Positions 29,806 to 49,500 of a stretch of 64,000 nucleotides of DNA are shown here, one piece after another. Each line of letters starts with the position of its first letter. Within the stretch, counting starts at the first letter, position 1. The translations under genes were made by a program, and so were the position numbers. The DNA is from Chloroflexota bacterium. Its GTDB lineage: Bacteria; Chloroflexota; Anaerolineae; DTLA01. The notes beneath the pieces are model-generated. The model saw only the letters and a list, made by a program, of their open reading frames with translations. It was not told the DNA's origin and searched no databases. Where the stretch lies: the NCBI GenBank assembly GCA_014874485.1, contig JADBJK010000011.1:62001-126000 (forward strand), given 5' to 3'.

Positions 29806-30093
29806 CTACACGCCTTCAAAGAACGTGATCTTGTCGCCCGGGGCCAGCGTTACAATTGCCTTCTTCCAGGCCGATTGCGAGATAACCTTGCGGCGGCCGT
29901 AGCGCCCCATCGTCGCGGGGACGTTGATGATGTTCACGTCCACCACCCTGACGTTGAAGGCGGCCTCCACAGCCTGCTTCACCATGATCTTGGTCGCCCG
30001 CCGATCCACCTCAAAGACGTACTTGGATTGCTCGCGCATCGCATCCGATTTCTCGGTGAGCACCGGGCGTCGCAACACTTCGTAGATATTCAT
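29806..30093 (-). CDS. rplW: 50S ribosomal protein L23
   Basis: L23 is 95 residues from the ATG at 30093 (MNIYEVLRRPVLTEKS), with AAGGGG 8 nt upstream. It forms the docking site for SRP and trigger factor at the tunnel exit. A longer in-frame opening runs back into the end of rplD and is not used. Confidence 0.96.
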   Translation of the reverse strand: MNIYEVLRRPVLTEKSDAMREQSKYVFEVDRRATKIMVKQAVEAAFNVRVVDVNIINVPATMGRYGRRKVISQSAWKKAIVTLAPGDKITFFEGV

Positions 30094-30109
30094 GCTCTCA
30101 ACCCCTTCG

Positions 30110-30730
30110 CTAGCCCAGGAATGACTCAATGGTCTGAATGGCCGAGACGGGCATCACCACGTAGTCATACGTGAGCAGGTCGCGCACGTTGAGGTACTGC
30201 GCCCGCAGCGTCTTCACATCGGGCAGGTTGCGCGCCGACAGTTCCACCGTCTCGTTCCGCTCCGGCAGCAGGATCAGCGCCGAGCCGCCGCCCGCCAGGT
30301 TATCCACCACCTGCCGCATGACCTTGGCCTTCGGCTCATCCAGGTTCAGGTCCTGCACCACGATAATCTGCTCCTCGGCCGCCTTCGCCGAAAGGGCGCT
30401 GCGCAGCGCCAGTCGGCGCATCTTGCGCGGCATGGCCTGCGCGTAACTGCGCGGGTGCGGGCCGAATACGATGCCGCCCTTGCGCCAGTGCGGGGCGCGG
30501 ATGCTCCCCTGGCGTGCGCGGCCCGTGCCCTTCTGCCGCCAGGGCTTCTTCCCGCCGCCGCTCACCTCCGCCCGGGTCTTCGTGTCCGAGGTGCCCAGGC
30601 GGGCGTTGGCCAGTTGGCGCAGCAGTGCCTGGTGCAGCACCGGCTCGTGAATCGGCGCGGCAAAAATGTCATCGCGCAGTTCCACTTCGCCGACAATTTC
30701 GCCTTCCAGATTTCGCAACGGAACCAACAT
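30110..30730 (-). CDS. rplD: 50S ribosomal protein L4
   Basis: L4 is 206 residues with the tunnel-lining loop [19 protein letters not shown] and the C-terminal [13 protein letters not shown] block. In E. coli L4 represses the S10 operon; whether it does so here cannot be seen. Confidence 0.97.
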   Translation of the reverse strand: MLVPLRNLEGEIVGEVELRDDIFAAPIHEPVLHQALLRQLANARLGTSDTKTRAEVSGGGKKPWRQKGTGRARQGSIRAPHWRKGGIVFGPHPRSYAQAMPRKMRRLALRSALSAKAAEEQIIVVQDLNLDEPKAKVMRQVVDNLAGGGSALILLPERNETVELSARNLPDVKTLRAQYLNVRDLLTYDYVVMPVSAIQTIESFLG

Positions 30731-30796
30731 CTCTATCCTACTCCTTGTCAGTCAGAGCGCGCTTGGCACTTCCGCGCCCCTCCTGAGGTCAGATTG

Positions 30797-31426
30797 CTAT
30801 TGCTTCACGGCCTCGCGGATGAGCACCAGGCCATTCTTCGCGCCCGGCACGGCCCCGCGCACCAGCAGCAGATTGCGCTCGGGGTCCACCATGACGACCT
30901 GCAAGTTCTGCACCGTGCTGGTGTGGTTGCCCATGTGCCCCGCCATGCGCGTGCCCTTGTACACCCGACCAGGCGTCGTGCCCGAGCCGATGGAACCAGG
31001 CGCCCGATGCCGATCCGACTGACCGTGCGTCGCAGGCCCGCCGGCAAACCCGTGCCGCTTGACAACGCCGGCAAACCCCCGGCCCTTGGACAGGCCCGTG
31101 ATGTCCACCTTGTCGCCGGGCTTGAACAGGTCCACCAGCAGTTTCTGCCCCACTTCATACCCGCTCACGTCCGACATCCGCAACTCGCGCAGGTGTCGCA
31201 GAGGGGGCAGGTTCACCTTCTTCAGCCGCATCCATTCGGGCCGGGTCAGTTTGCGCTGCTCGGTCTCCTCAAACCCGATCTGGATCGCGGAGTACCCGTC
31301 CGTCTCCACGGTCTTCTTCTGCGTTACGTAGCAGGGCCCCGCTTCTATGACCGTAACGGGAATCACCTTACCCGACTCGTCAAAGATGCGAGTCATTCCC
31401 AGTTTTCTTCCGAGTAATCCTTTCAT
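30797..31426 (-). CDS. rplC: 50S ribosomal protein L3
   Basis: L3 is 209 residues from the ATG at 31426 ([17 protein letters not shown]), with GAGGAG 4 nt upstream. The [32 protein letters not shown] loop toward the peptidyl-transferase centre is intact. It follows rpsJ by 85 bp. Confidence 0.97.
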   Translation of the reverse strand: MKGLLGRKLGMTRIFDESGKVIPVTVIEAGPCYVTQKKTVETDGYSAIQIGFEETEQRKLTRPEWMRLKKVNLPPLRHLRELRMSDVSGYEVGQKLLVDLFKPGDKVDITGLSKGRGFAGVVKRHGFAGGPATHGQSDRHRAPGSIGSGTTPGRVYKGTRMAGHMGNHTSTVQNLQVVMVDPERNLLLVRGAVPGAKNGLVLIREAVKQ

Positions 31427-31511
31427 ACCACTCCTCACCAGACACTGCCCTTGCGTACAATGACAATAAGTCCTGTTTCTCGGCAGCGGTGTCCTAAGAG
31501 TTGCGCCGGGC

Positions 31512-31820
31512 CTACAGTTTGATCTCCACGTCCACGCCGGCCGGCAGGTTCAAACGCATCAGCGTGTCAATCGTCTTGGATCCGGGGTCTATCACGTCCA
31601 CCAGCCGCTTGTGAGTGCGAATCTCAAACTGCTCGCGCGAATCCTTGTCCACAAACGGGCTGCGCTGCACCACAAACCGCTCTATTTTGGTCGGCAAGGG
31701 AACCGGCCCCACCACCACGGCACCGGTGCGCTCGGCCGTCTCCACAATTTGCCGGACCGACTGATCCAGGACGCGATGGTCATACGCTTTGATGCGAATT
31801 CGGATTCTTTGCTTCGCCAT
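31512..31820 (-). CDS. rpsJ: 30S ribosomal protein S10
   Basis: S10 is 102 residues from the ATG at 31820 ([21 protein letters not shown]), with GGGGAG 8 nt upstream. S10 is also NusE in antitermination. It follows tuf after a 68-bp gap holding a strong hairpin, so no new promoter is obvious and the str and S10 groups may be one transcript. Confidence 0.97.
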   Translation of the reverse strand: MAKQRIRIRIKAYDHRVLDQSVRQIVETAERTGAVVVGPVPLPTKIERFVVQRSPFVDKDSREQFEIRTHKRLVDVIDPGSKTIDTLMRLNLPAGVDVEIKL

Positions 31821-31839
31821 GTATCCCACTCCCCACAAG

Positions 31840-31871
31840 GGTCGGGGATAGAGGTTGCTCTACCCCCGACC
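31840..31871. other. Intergenic hairpin between tuf and rpsJ
   Basis: GGTCGGGG (31840-31847) pairs with CCCCGACC (31864-31871). One mismatch inside it, TAGAG pairs with CTCTA around a GTTG loop. No U-run follows on the minus strand. It could pause polymerase, mark an RNA-processing site, or set the ratio of tuf to rpsJ expression. Confidence 0.6.
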
Positions 31872-31888
31872 TCAGATTGCCAGCAAAC

Positions 31889-33091
<1,203 letters not shown>

Positions 33092-33127
33092 TCTGGACTC
33101 CTTTCTCTATCTCTGTACGACTTGTCA

Positions 33128-35194
33128 TTATCTCACCAGTATCCTATCGGCTGTTTCCTTGGACACCTCGGCATAATGGTCAAATTCCATCGTGAAGGTG
33201 CCGCGCCCCTGGGTCATGGACCGCAACTCGGTCGCGTACCCGAACATCTCCGACAGCGGGACGAAGACGCGAATCGCCTGTAGGTCGCCGCGGCGCTCTA
33301 TCCCCTCAATCTGCGCCTTCCGCTGGTTTAGGTTGCCGATGACGTCGCCCATGAACTCCTCCGGCGTAACGACTTCCACCTTCATCACCGGTTCCAGCAG
33401 GATGGGGCCTGCCTTCTCTACCCCATCGCGCACGGCCATGGACGCCGCCACCTGGAAGGCCAACTCTGTGGAGATTTCGGGGTCATACGACCCGTCCACC
33501 AGCGTGAACTTCACATCCACCAGTGGATACCCGGCCAGCACGCCGCTGCTCGCCGCGTCCATCACGCCGCGCTCTACCGCGGGGATGAACTCCTTCGGGA
33601 TGGCGCCGAACTTGATTTTGCTGTCAAAGATCACGCCCTGCCCCTGGCCCGCCGGCTCTATGTCCAGCCACACGTGCCCGTACTGGCTCTTCGTCCCCAT
33701 CTGGCGGACGAACTTGCCCTCGGAGCGCACGGCCTTGGTGATCGTCTCGCGGTAGGCCACCTGCGGGCGACCCACCTTCGCCCCCACGTGAAACTCCCGC
33801 ACAAGCCGGTCTACCAGCACCTCCAGGTGCAACTCACCCATCCCCGAAATCAGCGTCTGGCCTGTGTTCTCGTCCACCTTGACGCTGAAGGTGGGGTCCT
33901 CGTCGGCGAGGGCCTGGAGCGCCTGCCCCAGTTTCTCCTCGTCCGCCTTGGTCTTGGGCTCAATCGCCACCGAGATGACCGGCTCCGGGAACTTGATCTT
34001 CTCCAGGAGCAGCGGGGCGTGGAACGCGCACAGCGTGTCGCCGGTGTAGGTCTCCTTCAGCCCCAGCAGGCCCACGATGTCGCCCGCGTAGGCCTCTTGC
34101 ATGTCCTCGCGGCGGTTGGCGTACATCCGCAGGACACGCCCCACGCGCTCCTTGGCGTTGCGGCTCGCGTTGCGCACCTGAGCGCCCACCGTGATCTTGC
34201 CCGAGTACACCCTCACATACGCCAGCCGCCCCACGTAGGGGTCGGTGGCGATCTTGAAGGCCAGGGCCGCCAGCGGTTCCTGCTCGTCGGCCCGGCGCGA
34301 GACCGTCTCGCCCGAGCGCGGGTCCACCCCCGTTACGGCCGGGATGTCCACCGGCGAGGGCAGGTACCAGACGATGGCATCCAGCAGCGGCTGCACGCCC
34401 TTGTTGCGCAGCGCCGCCCCGCACAGCACGGGGACGAGCGCGCCCTTCAGCGTGGCCTGGCGCAGCGCCGCGCGGATTTCCTCCGGGCTGATCGGCTCCC
34501 CTTCCAGGTATTTGACCATGAGATGATCGTCGTGCTCCGCCGCCTGCTCCAGCAGGACCTCCCGGTAGTGCTCGGCCTGTTCCTTCAGGTCATCCGGAAT
34601 CTCCCGTCGGGCGGCCACCGTGCCCAGGTCATCCTCGTAGATGATGGCCTGATTCTCCACCAGGTCCACCATCCCGACGAACGTCTCTGAGACGCCGATG
34701 GGAATCTGCACCGCCACCGGGTTGGCCGAGAGCCGGTCTCGGATCATCTCAATCGTGTGCCAGAAATCGGCACCGATTCGGTCCATCTTGTTAACGAAAC
34801 AGATGCGGGGCACGTGATACCGGTCCGCCTGCCTCCAGACGGTTTCGGACTGCGGTTCCACCCCGCTCACGGCGTCAAACACGACGACGCCGCCATCCAG
34901 CACGCGAAGGCTTCGCTGCACCTCCGCGGTGAAATCAATGTGTCCGGGTGTATCAATGATGTTAATCTGGTGATCCAGCCAGTAACAGGTTACGGCTGCC
35001 GACTGGATGGTGATGCCGCGTTCCCGCTCCTGCTGCATCCAGTCTGTAACGGTCGTGCCGTCGTCCACGTTGCCCATTCGGTGCGTGCGCCCCGTATAGA
35101 ACAGGATGCGCTCGGTGGTCGTGGTCTTCCCAGCGTCAATGTGGGCGATGATGCCGATATTCCGGATCCGCGCTAAAGGAACGTCCCTGGGCAT
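33128..35194 (-). CDS. fusA: Elongation factor G
   Basis: EF-G catalyses translocation. The 688-residue GTPase has G1 [10 protein letters not shown]3 DTPGHIDF and G4 NKMD, then domains II-V ending in the [23 protein letters not shown] block typical of canonical EF-G1. It lies between rpsG and tuf in the str order. Confidence 0.97.
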   Translation of the reverse strand: MPRDVPLARIRNIGIIAHIDAGKTTTTERILFYTGRTHRMGNVDDGTTVTDWMQQERERGITIQSAAVTCYWLDHQINIIDTPGHIDFTAEVQRSLRVLDGGVVVFDAVSGVEPQSETVWRQADRYHVPRICFVNKMDRIGADFWHTIEMIRDRLSANPVAVQIPIGVSETFVGMVDLVENQAIIYEDDLGTVAARREIPDDLKEQAEHYREVLLEQAAEHDDHLMVKYLEGEPISPEEIRAALRQATLKGALVPVLCGAALRNKGVQPLLDAIVWYLPSPVDIPAVTGVDPRSGETVSRRADEQEPLAALAFKIATDPYVGRLAYVRVYSGKITVGAQVRNASRNAKERVGRVLRMYANRREDMQEAYAGDIVGLLGLKETYTGDTLCAFHAPLLLEKIKFPEPVISVAIEPKTKADEEKLGQALQALADEDPTFSVKVDENTGQTLISGMGELHLEVLVDRLVREFHVGAKVGRPQVAYRETITKAVRSEGKFVRQMGTKSQYGHVWLDIEPAGQGQGVIFDSKIKFGAIPKEFIPAVERGVMDAASSGVLAGYPLVDVKFTLVDGSYDPEISTELAFQVAASMAVRDGVEKAGPILLEPVMKVEVVTPEEFMGDVIGNLNQRKAQIEGIERRGDLQAIRVFVPLSEMFGYATELRSMTQGRGTFTMEFDHYAEVSKETADRILVR

Positions 35195-35241
35195 ATCCCA
35201 ACCACCTGGGCCTCGCGCCGTCGGTAACCGAGTCTCCTCCC

Positions 35242-35712
35242 CTACCAGCGGTAGTGCGCAAACGCCCTGTTGGACTCGGCCATCTTGTGGGTGTCTTCCT
35301 TCTTCTTGATGGTGGCACCCTCACCCTTGTAAGCATCCAAAATCTCGGCGGCCAACTTCTCGGCCATGGAGCGGCCCGACCGCTTGCGCGCCGATTCCAG
35401 AAGCCAGCGCATCGCCAGCGACGGCCGCAGGTGCTCTGGAATCTCCACGGGCACCTGATACGTCGCGCCGCCAACCCGCCGCGGCTTGACGTACAGCACC
35501 GGCATGGCGTTGTTCAGCGCCTTCTCAAAAACCTCCAGCGGATTGGTGTGTGTCCGCTCTTCAATGAGGTTGAAACTATCGTAAACAATGCGCAGGGCCG
35601 TGCTCTTCTTCCCGCGTCGCATTACGTGGTTGACAAAGCGGCCGATCATTTCGCTGTTGTACCGCGGATCGGGTTCCACAGGCCGCCGCGCCGGACGATA
35701 CCTTCTAGGCAT
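35242..35712 (-). CDS. rpsG: 30S ribosomal protein S7
   Basis: S7 is 156 residues: [36 protein letters not shown] and the [11 protein letters not shown] hairpin that contacts E-site tRNA are typical, as is the C-terminal [15 protein letters not shown]. It follows rpsL by 75 bp. Confidence 0.97.
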   Translation of the reverse strand: MPRRYRPARRPVEPDPRYNSEMIGRFVNHVMRRGKKSTALRIVYDSFNLIEERTHTNPLEVFEKALNNAMPVLYVKPRRVGGATYQVPVEIPEHLRPSLAMRWLLESARKRSGRSMAEKLAAEILDAYKGEGATIKKKEDTHKMAESNRAFAHYRW

Positions 35713-35787
35713 TCCTCAAACCCTCCAACTAGACTTCGCGCTCCCGAATCCTCTCGCTGGCGGAGCGAACCGAAGGACTCGGCACTC

Positions 35788-36213
35788 CTACGCCGATTTG
35801 GCCTTGGGCCGCTTGGCGCCGTACTTGGAGCGCCCTTTCTTTCGGCCCTCCACGCCGGTGGCATCCAGCGCACCGCGCACGATGTGGTAGCGCACGCCGG
35901 GCAAGTCCTTCACGCGGCCGCCGCGAACCAGCACCATGGAGTGCTCCTGAAGGGTGTGCCCCTCGCCCGGGATGTAGGCGGTTACCTCAATCCCGTTGGT
36001 CAGGCGCACCCTGGCGATCTTGCGCAGGGCCGAATTGGGCTTCTTCGGCGTCATGGTGCGGACCACCGTGCAAACGCCGCGCTTCTGGGGCGAGCCTTTG
36101 CCGCTCGTCATCTTGCGCTTCAGCGCGTTGTACGTGTACCGCAGCGCAGGAGCCTTGCTCTTCTTGGTCTTCTCCGTCCGCCCTTTTCTCACGAGTTGAT
36201 TGATGGTCGGCAA
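35788..36213 (-). CDS. rpsL: 30S ribosomal protein S12
   Basis: S12 is 141 residues with the decoding-centre loops [11 protein letters not shown] and the [26 protein letters not shown] strand. It starts at TTG ([10 protein letters not shown] follows) with GGAGG 7 nt upstream. It is the first gene of the str group and comes after a 224-bp gap from rpoC. It is about 17 residues longer than E. coli S12 because of the basic C-terminal tail. Confidence 0.96.
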   Translation of the reverse strand: MPTINQLVRKGRTEKTKKSKAPALRYTYNALKRKMTSGKGSPQKRGVCTVVRTMTPKKPNSALRKIARVRLTNGIEVTAYIPGEGHTLQEHSMVLVRGGRVKDLPGVRYHIVRGALDATGVEGRKKGRSKYGAKRPKAKSA

Positions 36214-36437
36214 GTCTGAACCTCCCTAGGAACTCTTGAGCCAATCCTCATGTAACCTGTTTTTGGGCAAAACAACAGCCGCCTCACCTGACGTGGGCAC
36301 GAGACCTGATAAATCAGGCCCAACTTATGGTGACGTGGCTGCTGCATCCAGGACCCAGCGACGATCTCTTTTTCGCTCTTCCGAGCGGATCACGCTATTT
36401 GGGCCCGCGAAAAGTCAATATACCACACCTTCTCTAT
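36214..36437 (-). other. rpoC-rpsL intergenic region with palindrome and weak promoter-like site
   Basis: This 224-bp gap holds a perfect 14-bp palindrome CCTGATAAATCAGG (36305-36318). A minus-strand TTGACT sits near its rpoC end without a well-spaced TATAAT-like -10. I see no terminator with a U-run. It may be an internal promoter or leader for the str genes, but neither is proven. Confidence 0.4.
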
Positions 36438-40682
<4,245 letters not shown>

Positions 40683-40692
40683 TTATGCCCTC

Positions 40693-44511
<3,819 letters not shown>

Positions 44512-44888
44512 GCACATTCGCTCCTTCACGATAGGTTACGCATTTGGGTCGCGCACGGCTCTCCGTCGCAGACGAAAGACCGCACGCCACACGAACGGCT
44601 AGCGGGGACCTGTATCTCGGGAACGCCTGTGGGGAGCACGACCGAAGGTCGCGCCGCACGAATCCAACGCAGCGCAAAACCCCGGCTCTCGCCCATCCCT
44701 GCCCTAGGGTCATCCATATCACCCTCCGCGCAACGCAAGCGCAATCGGAGAGCGACCTTGCCCGCATCTTTGCAGGGAACCGAACCGGGGATAAAATACC
44801 GCCGCGCGCCCTGGAACAGAAATCAAAACCTAACCGTCCCTGGATTCCACACGAGAACGCACAGGTGTACCTGGCCCACTTGCCGCAA
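44512..44888 (-). other. Long 5' leader of the rpoBC transcript
   Basis: From the predicted start near 44888 to the rpoB ATG the leader is about 377 nt. It has several GC-rich inverted segments but I do not recognise a known riboswitch or L10 leader. A possible small ORF with its own ribosome site lies in its second half. No other gene is seen here. Confidence 0.5.
44526..44717 (-). CDS. Possible upstream ORF (63 codons) in the rpoBC leader
   Basis: The ATG at 44717 has GGAGG 5 nt upstream, and the frame runs 63 codons to a TGA only 14 nt before the rpoB ATG. The peptide (starting [14 protein letters not shown]) matches nothing I recognise and has no clear domain. The good ribosome site and close spacing to rpoB suggest translational coupling or attenuation. 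It may equally be a chance frame in GC-rich DNA. Confidence 0.3.
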   Translation of the reverse strand: MDDPRAGMGESRGFALRWIRAARPSVVLPTGVPEIQVPASRSCGVRSFVCDGEPCATQMRNLS

Positions 44889-44894
44889 CTTCCC

Positions 44895-44923
44895 ATTATA
44901 GCAAAATGCCAATGGCGTGTCAA
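44895..44923 (-). promoter_or_regulatory. Consensus sigma70 promoter for rpoBC and the ribosomal super-cluster
   Basis: On the minus strand a perfect TTGACA (44918-44923) and a perfect TATAAT (44895-44900) are spaced by exactly 17 bp. This is the strongest promoter in the window and fits high expression of polymerase and ribosomal genes. Confidence 0.85.
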
Positions 44924-45109
44924 ATTGAACCTGCCGAAAATTCAATTTCGCCCCGTGGCCGCCGGTCGGCGCGGGCAGCCGGTGCACTCCCGTCGTACCG
45001 AGAGCGCGGGTGCGTTTCAGTTTGGCGGCAAGGCTGCTGCAATGGCCGCCTCTTTCGCCGCCTGACGTAGGGCGATCGGTGTGCTTGACCCCACCTAACC
45101 CCTCCCACA

Positions 45110-45151
45110 CCCTCCCCTTTCCTCTCCGCGGGCGGAGAGGAAAGGGGAGGG
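45110..45151. repeat. Perfect 20-bp GC-rich hairpin repeat
   Basis: The arms 45110-45129 and 45132-45151 are perfect complements (core CCTCTCCGC / GCGGAGAGG) with a 2-nt loop, flanked by C-rich and G-rich partial complements that extend the palindrome. It lies between the divergent rpoB and rnpB promoters. The rest of 44924-45247 holds no gene on either strand. Confidence 0.75.
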
Positions 45152-45247
45152 CCGGGGTGGGGATAGGTGAGGTAGATTCCGCTCGCCAATCTAATGATGT
45201 TCGGTCATTCCGCCCCAAAATTGAAATGCGCTCGAGCGCGCACCCAT

Positions 45248-45276
45248 TTGACATTCTCCGCCCTCCCTGTTATCAT
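45248..45276 (+). promoter_or_regulatory. Sigma70 promoter for RNase P RNA
   Basis: A perfect TTGACA (45248-45253) and TATCAT (45271-45276) are 17 bp apart. The start would fall at about 45283, exactly where the first helix of rnpB begins. Confidence 0.85.
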
Positions 45277-45282
45277 TAGTGT

Positions 45283-45668
45283 GTGCCCAAGCAGGTCGGG
45301 CGGTCGCGGTTGGATTCGTCCAACCGAGGAAAGTCCGAGCTCCACAGAGCACGGTGCTGGATAGCGTCCAGGCGGGGTGACCCGACGGAAAGTGCCACAG
45401 AAAACAACCGCCTTCGCCGCCTCGCGGCGGAGGTCAGGGTGAAAAGGTGGTGTAAGAGACCACCAGCAGCCCGGGCGACCGGGCTGGCTAGGCAAACCCC
45501 ACCGGGAGCAAGACCAAATAGGAGGGCAAGGCGGCTCTGCCGCCAGCAGGCTGCTCGTCTGCGCCCTTGGGTAGGTCGCTAGAGGTGGCAGGTAACTGCC
45601 ACCCCAGATAGATGATCGCCGGCCGCTCCTGCGGCTACAGAACTCGGCTTACAGACCGGCTTGGGCAC
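45283..45668 (+). ncRNA. rnpB: RNase P RNA (bacterial class A type)
   Basis: This RNA is the catalytic part of the enzyme that trims tRNA 5' leaders. The universal 5' core GAGGAAAGTCCGAGCTCC lies near 45331, and the 3' core has GGTAACTGCCACCC, AGATAGATGA and ACAGAACTCGGCTTA. The ends pair as P1: GTGCCCAAGCAGGTC at 45283-45297 with GACCGGCTTGGGCAC at 45654-45668, with one mismatch. These ends agree with the promoter. The 113 bp after it hold no clear terminator. Confidence 0.96.
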
Positions 45669-45781
45669 AAACGCACCTTAACTCCGACGTCTGCCGACCT
45701 CTGGCCAGGGCAAAGCCGCTGCGCACATGTGAAGGATGGGTGAAAAATGCAGGGTCTAATTTTAAAACTTCGCGCAGGGGC

Positions 45782-45810
45782 TTTACATATTCCATAAAGT
45801 GGTGTATAAT
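45782..45810 (+). promoter_or_regulatory. Sigma70 promoter of the mraZ/dcw cluster
   Basis: TTTACA (45782-45787) and a perfect TATAAT (45805-45810) are 17 bp apart. Transcription would start near 45817, within the candidate MraZ operator. Confidence 0.8.
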
Positions 45811-45843
45811 GGGTCAAAGTGGGGCGTAGTAGAGGGCAAGTGG
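45796..45843 (+). promoter_or_regulatory. Candidate MraZ operator (10-bp spaced direct repeats)
   Basis: AAAGTGG at 45796 and 45816, CAAGTGG at 45837, and weaker copies at about 45806 (ATAATGG) and 45826 (GTAGTAG) repeat every 10-11 bp. The TGGG-type cores at 45810 and 45820 match the direct repeats that MraZ binds upstream of its own gene in E. coli and mollicutes. The repeats cover the -10 and start site, so bound MraZ would repress the cluster. Confidence 0.7.
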
Positions 45844-45883
45844 AGCATTGGCCCACTGCAAGGGCCGACCAGGGCGGCATACC

Positions 45884-46372
45884 ATGTTCACCAACGACAG
45901 CGCGCAGACAAACGACGAAGCAGACCGGTACACCATGTTCCTCGGTGAGTACCTGCACACCGTTGACGAGAAAGGTCGGCTCACCATCCCGTCCAAGTAC
46001 CGGGTCCACCTGGAAGATGGCATGGTCGCCACGCGCGGCCTTGACCGCTGCATCGTCGTGTACCCAATGAAGGTGTGGAAGGACCTGGTGGACAAAATCA
46101 TGAGCCTGCCCTCCACGCCCCGGCCAACCCGCGAATACGCGCGCCTAATCTTCTCTGCCGCGTCGGACCTCCGCGCTGACCGCCAGGGCCGCATCCTCAT
46201 CCCCGCCGTCCTCTACAACTACGCTGAGATTGACTCCGAGGCGGTCATCGTCGGGATGAACAACCGGTTTGAGGTCTGGCAGCCCAAGCGGTGGGAAGAG
46301 CACAGGAAGGCCATGGAGCGCGACGCCGAGTTCATCGCCGACAAACTGGCCGAACATGGCCTTGCCATATAG
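45884..46372 (+). CDS. mraZ: Transcriptional regulator MraZ
   Basis: MraZ is a DNA-binding regulator with two AbrB-like SpoVT domains (DEKGRLTIPSKYR and DRQGRILIPAVLYNYA) that forms a ring and usually represses its own cluster. From the ATG at 45884 the protein has 162 residues, 17 more N-terminal than the canonical MFLGEY start, which begins at 45935. An AGGGCGG lies 6 nt before 45884, whereas the internal ATG has only a weak site. It is the first gene of the dcw cluster. Confidence 0.93.
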   Translation: MFTNDSAQTNDEADRYTMFLGEYLHTVDEKGRLTIPSKYRVHLEDGMVATRGLDRCIVVYPMKVWKDLVDKIMSLPSTPRPTREYARLIFSAASDLRADRQGRILIPAVLYNYAEIDSEAVIVGMNNRFEVWQPKRWEEHRKAMERDAEFIADKLAEHGLAI

Positions 46373-46396
46373 CGCGGCGCTGCCCGGAGGCCGCAC

Positions 46397-47329
46397 ATGG
46401 ACCAGCCTGCGCACACCCCCGTACTCTTGAACGAGGCAGTAGAAGCGCTGGCGATACGGCCCTTCGGCTGGTACGTGGATTGCACGGTAGGGTTGGGAGG
46501 GCATAGCCAGGCCATCCTGGAAGCCTCCCAGCCGGATGGCAGACTCTTGGGGCTGGACGCTGACGCGCGGTCTTTGGAACTGGCGCGACAGCGGCTCGCG
46601 GCTTTTGGGGACCGCGCCGTCCTGGTGCACGCCAACTTCCGCGACCTGGAACGGGTCGCCAGAGATCATGGGGTGGATACCGCCAACGGGATTGTCATGG
46701 ACCTAGGCCTCTCATCGTGGCAACTTGCCGATAGCGCCAGGGGTTTTTCGTTTCACGACGTTGGTGGCCTGGACATGCGGTTTGACCCGTCGGAGGGTGC
46801 CGGCGCCGCCGACCTGGTGAACACGCTGCCGGAGGACGAACTGGCAGCCCTTATCTGGCGCTACGGCGAGGAGCCCAAGGCGCGGCCCATCGCCCGGGCC
46901 ATCGTCCGGGCGCGGCCCATCGCCACAGCAGGCCAACTGGCCGAGGTCATCGCCCGCGCGGTGGGAAGGCGTGGCCGAATCCATCCGGCGACTCGCACCT
47001 TTCAAGCGCTGAGAATCGCGGTCAACCGAGAGTTGGACAACCTGGAAGCGGCCCTGCCGCAGGCCGTGCGCCTTCTCGCTCCAGGGGGGAGGCTGGCGGT
47101 CATCTCCTTCCACTCGCTGGAAGACCGCATCGTGAAAACGTTCTTTAGAAACGAGTCCAGGGATTGCATCTGCCCGCCGGAAATCCCGCAATGCATCTGC
47201 GGGCATCGCGCAACCCTGCGCATTGTAACGAAGAAGCCCATCACGCCCAGCCCGCGCGAGGTCAGCGCCAACCCGCGGGCCAGGAGCGCCAAATTGCGCG
47301 TCGCAGAAAGGCTGCCGCACACATCATGA
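46397..47329 (+). CDS. rsmH: 16S rRNA (cytosine(1402)-N4)-methyltransferase
   Basis: RsmH (MraW) methylates N4 of C1402 in 16S rRNA. The 310-residue protein has [13 protein letters not shown], the SAM site [20 protein letters not shown] and the C-terminal [15 protein letters not shown] block. GGAGG lies 6 nt before the ATG. The stop overlaps the next ATG (ATGA). Confidence 0.97.
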   Translation: MDQPAHTPVLLNEAVEALAIRPFGWYVDCTVGLGGHSQAILEASQPDGRLLGLDADARSLELARQRLAAFGDRAVLVHANFRDLERVARDHGVDTANGIVMDLGLSSWQLADSARGFSFHDVGGLDMRFDPSEGAGAADLVNTLPEDELAALIWRYGEEPKARPIARAIVRARPIATAGQLAEVIARAVGRRGRIHPATRTFQALRIAVNRELDNLEAALPQAVRLLAPGGRLAVISFHSLEDRIVKTFFRNESRDCICPPEIPQCICGHRATLRIVTKKPITPSPREVSANPRARSAKLRVAERLPHTS

Positions 47330-47667
47330 GCGCCGTTCGCCAGACAACCCAGGGAGCGCCGAGTGTCCAACCCGCGACGCGGGCCGGGACCCTGTGGCGA
47401 GCCATCCGGCAGAGGGGCCTGATGCTCGTCCTCGCGGCCCTTACGGTCTTCTGCTGGGCGGCCATCCCTCTCTACACCACTACGGAGCGGTCGCGCGCGG
47501 AATACCAAATCGGTGCGCTTCAGAAGCAGATTCTGGAACTCCAGCGGGAGAAGGCACAACTGACCCAGGAATTGGCGGAGCGGCTGCGCCTGGACGTGCT
47601 GGAGAAGGCGGCGCGCGACGAGGGGCTTGGGCCGCCGGTGCAGGTGGATTACCTGACAATTCCATAG
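47326..47667 (+). CDS. ftsL: FtsL/DivIC-like septum protein
   Basis: The 113-residue protein has a short cytoplasmic N-terminus, one membrane helix (about 31-50) and a coiled coil (about 53-90), the layout of FtsL and DivIC. Its place between rsmH and ftsI is that of ftsL in most bacteria. The ATG at 47326 overlaps the rsmH stop by 4 bp. In the divisome FtsL binds FtsQ/DivIB and activates FtsWI. Family is clear, but sequence identity to named FtsL proteins is low, as usual. Confidence 0.85.
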   Translation: MSAVRQTTQGAPSVQPATRAGTLWRAIRQRGLMLVLAALTVFCWAAIPLYTTTERSRAEYQIGALQKQILELQREKAQLTQELAERLRLDVLEKAARDEGLGPPVQVDYLTIP

Positions 47668-47816
47668 TCTCTGGGTTTCGCACACCCCCCAGCCGCCGAT
47701 CAGGTCGCGCGGCCAGGGGGTGGAGTTGCCCTTGCAGGCATACGCAGCACCCGCGCGGAAGCGCGTAACGCGCGGTCGGGAGTTTCGGCTCAGGGGATTG
47801 AGGGAGAAGGGGGCAA

Positions 47817-49490
<1,674 letters not shown>

Positions 49491-49500
49491 TGGAGTTCGT

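Noticed and set aside
44512-44888. L10-type ribosomal leader before rpoB
   Set aside because: rplJL do not follow and I could not recognise the L10-binding kink-turn.
47668-47816. tRNA or small RNA in the gap between the ftsL-like gene and ftsI
   Set aside because: No cloverleaf, T-loop motif or promoter was seen; it looks like plain spacer.
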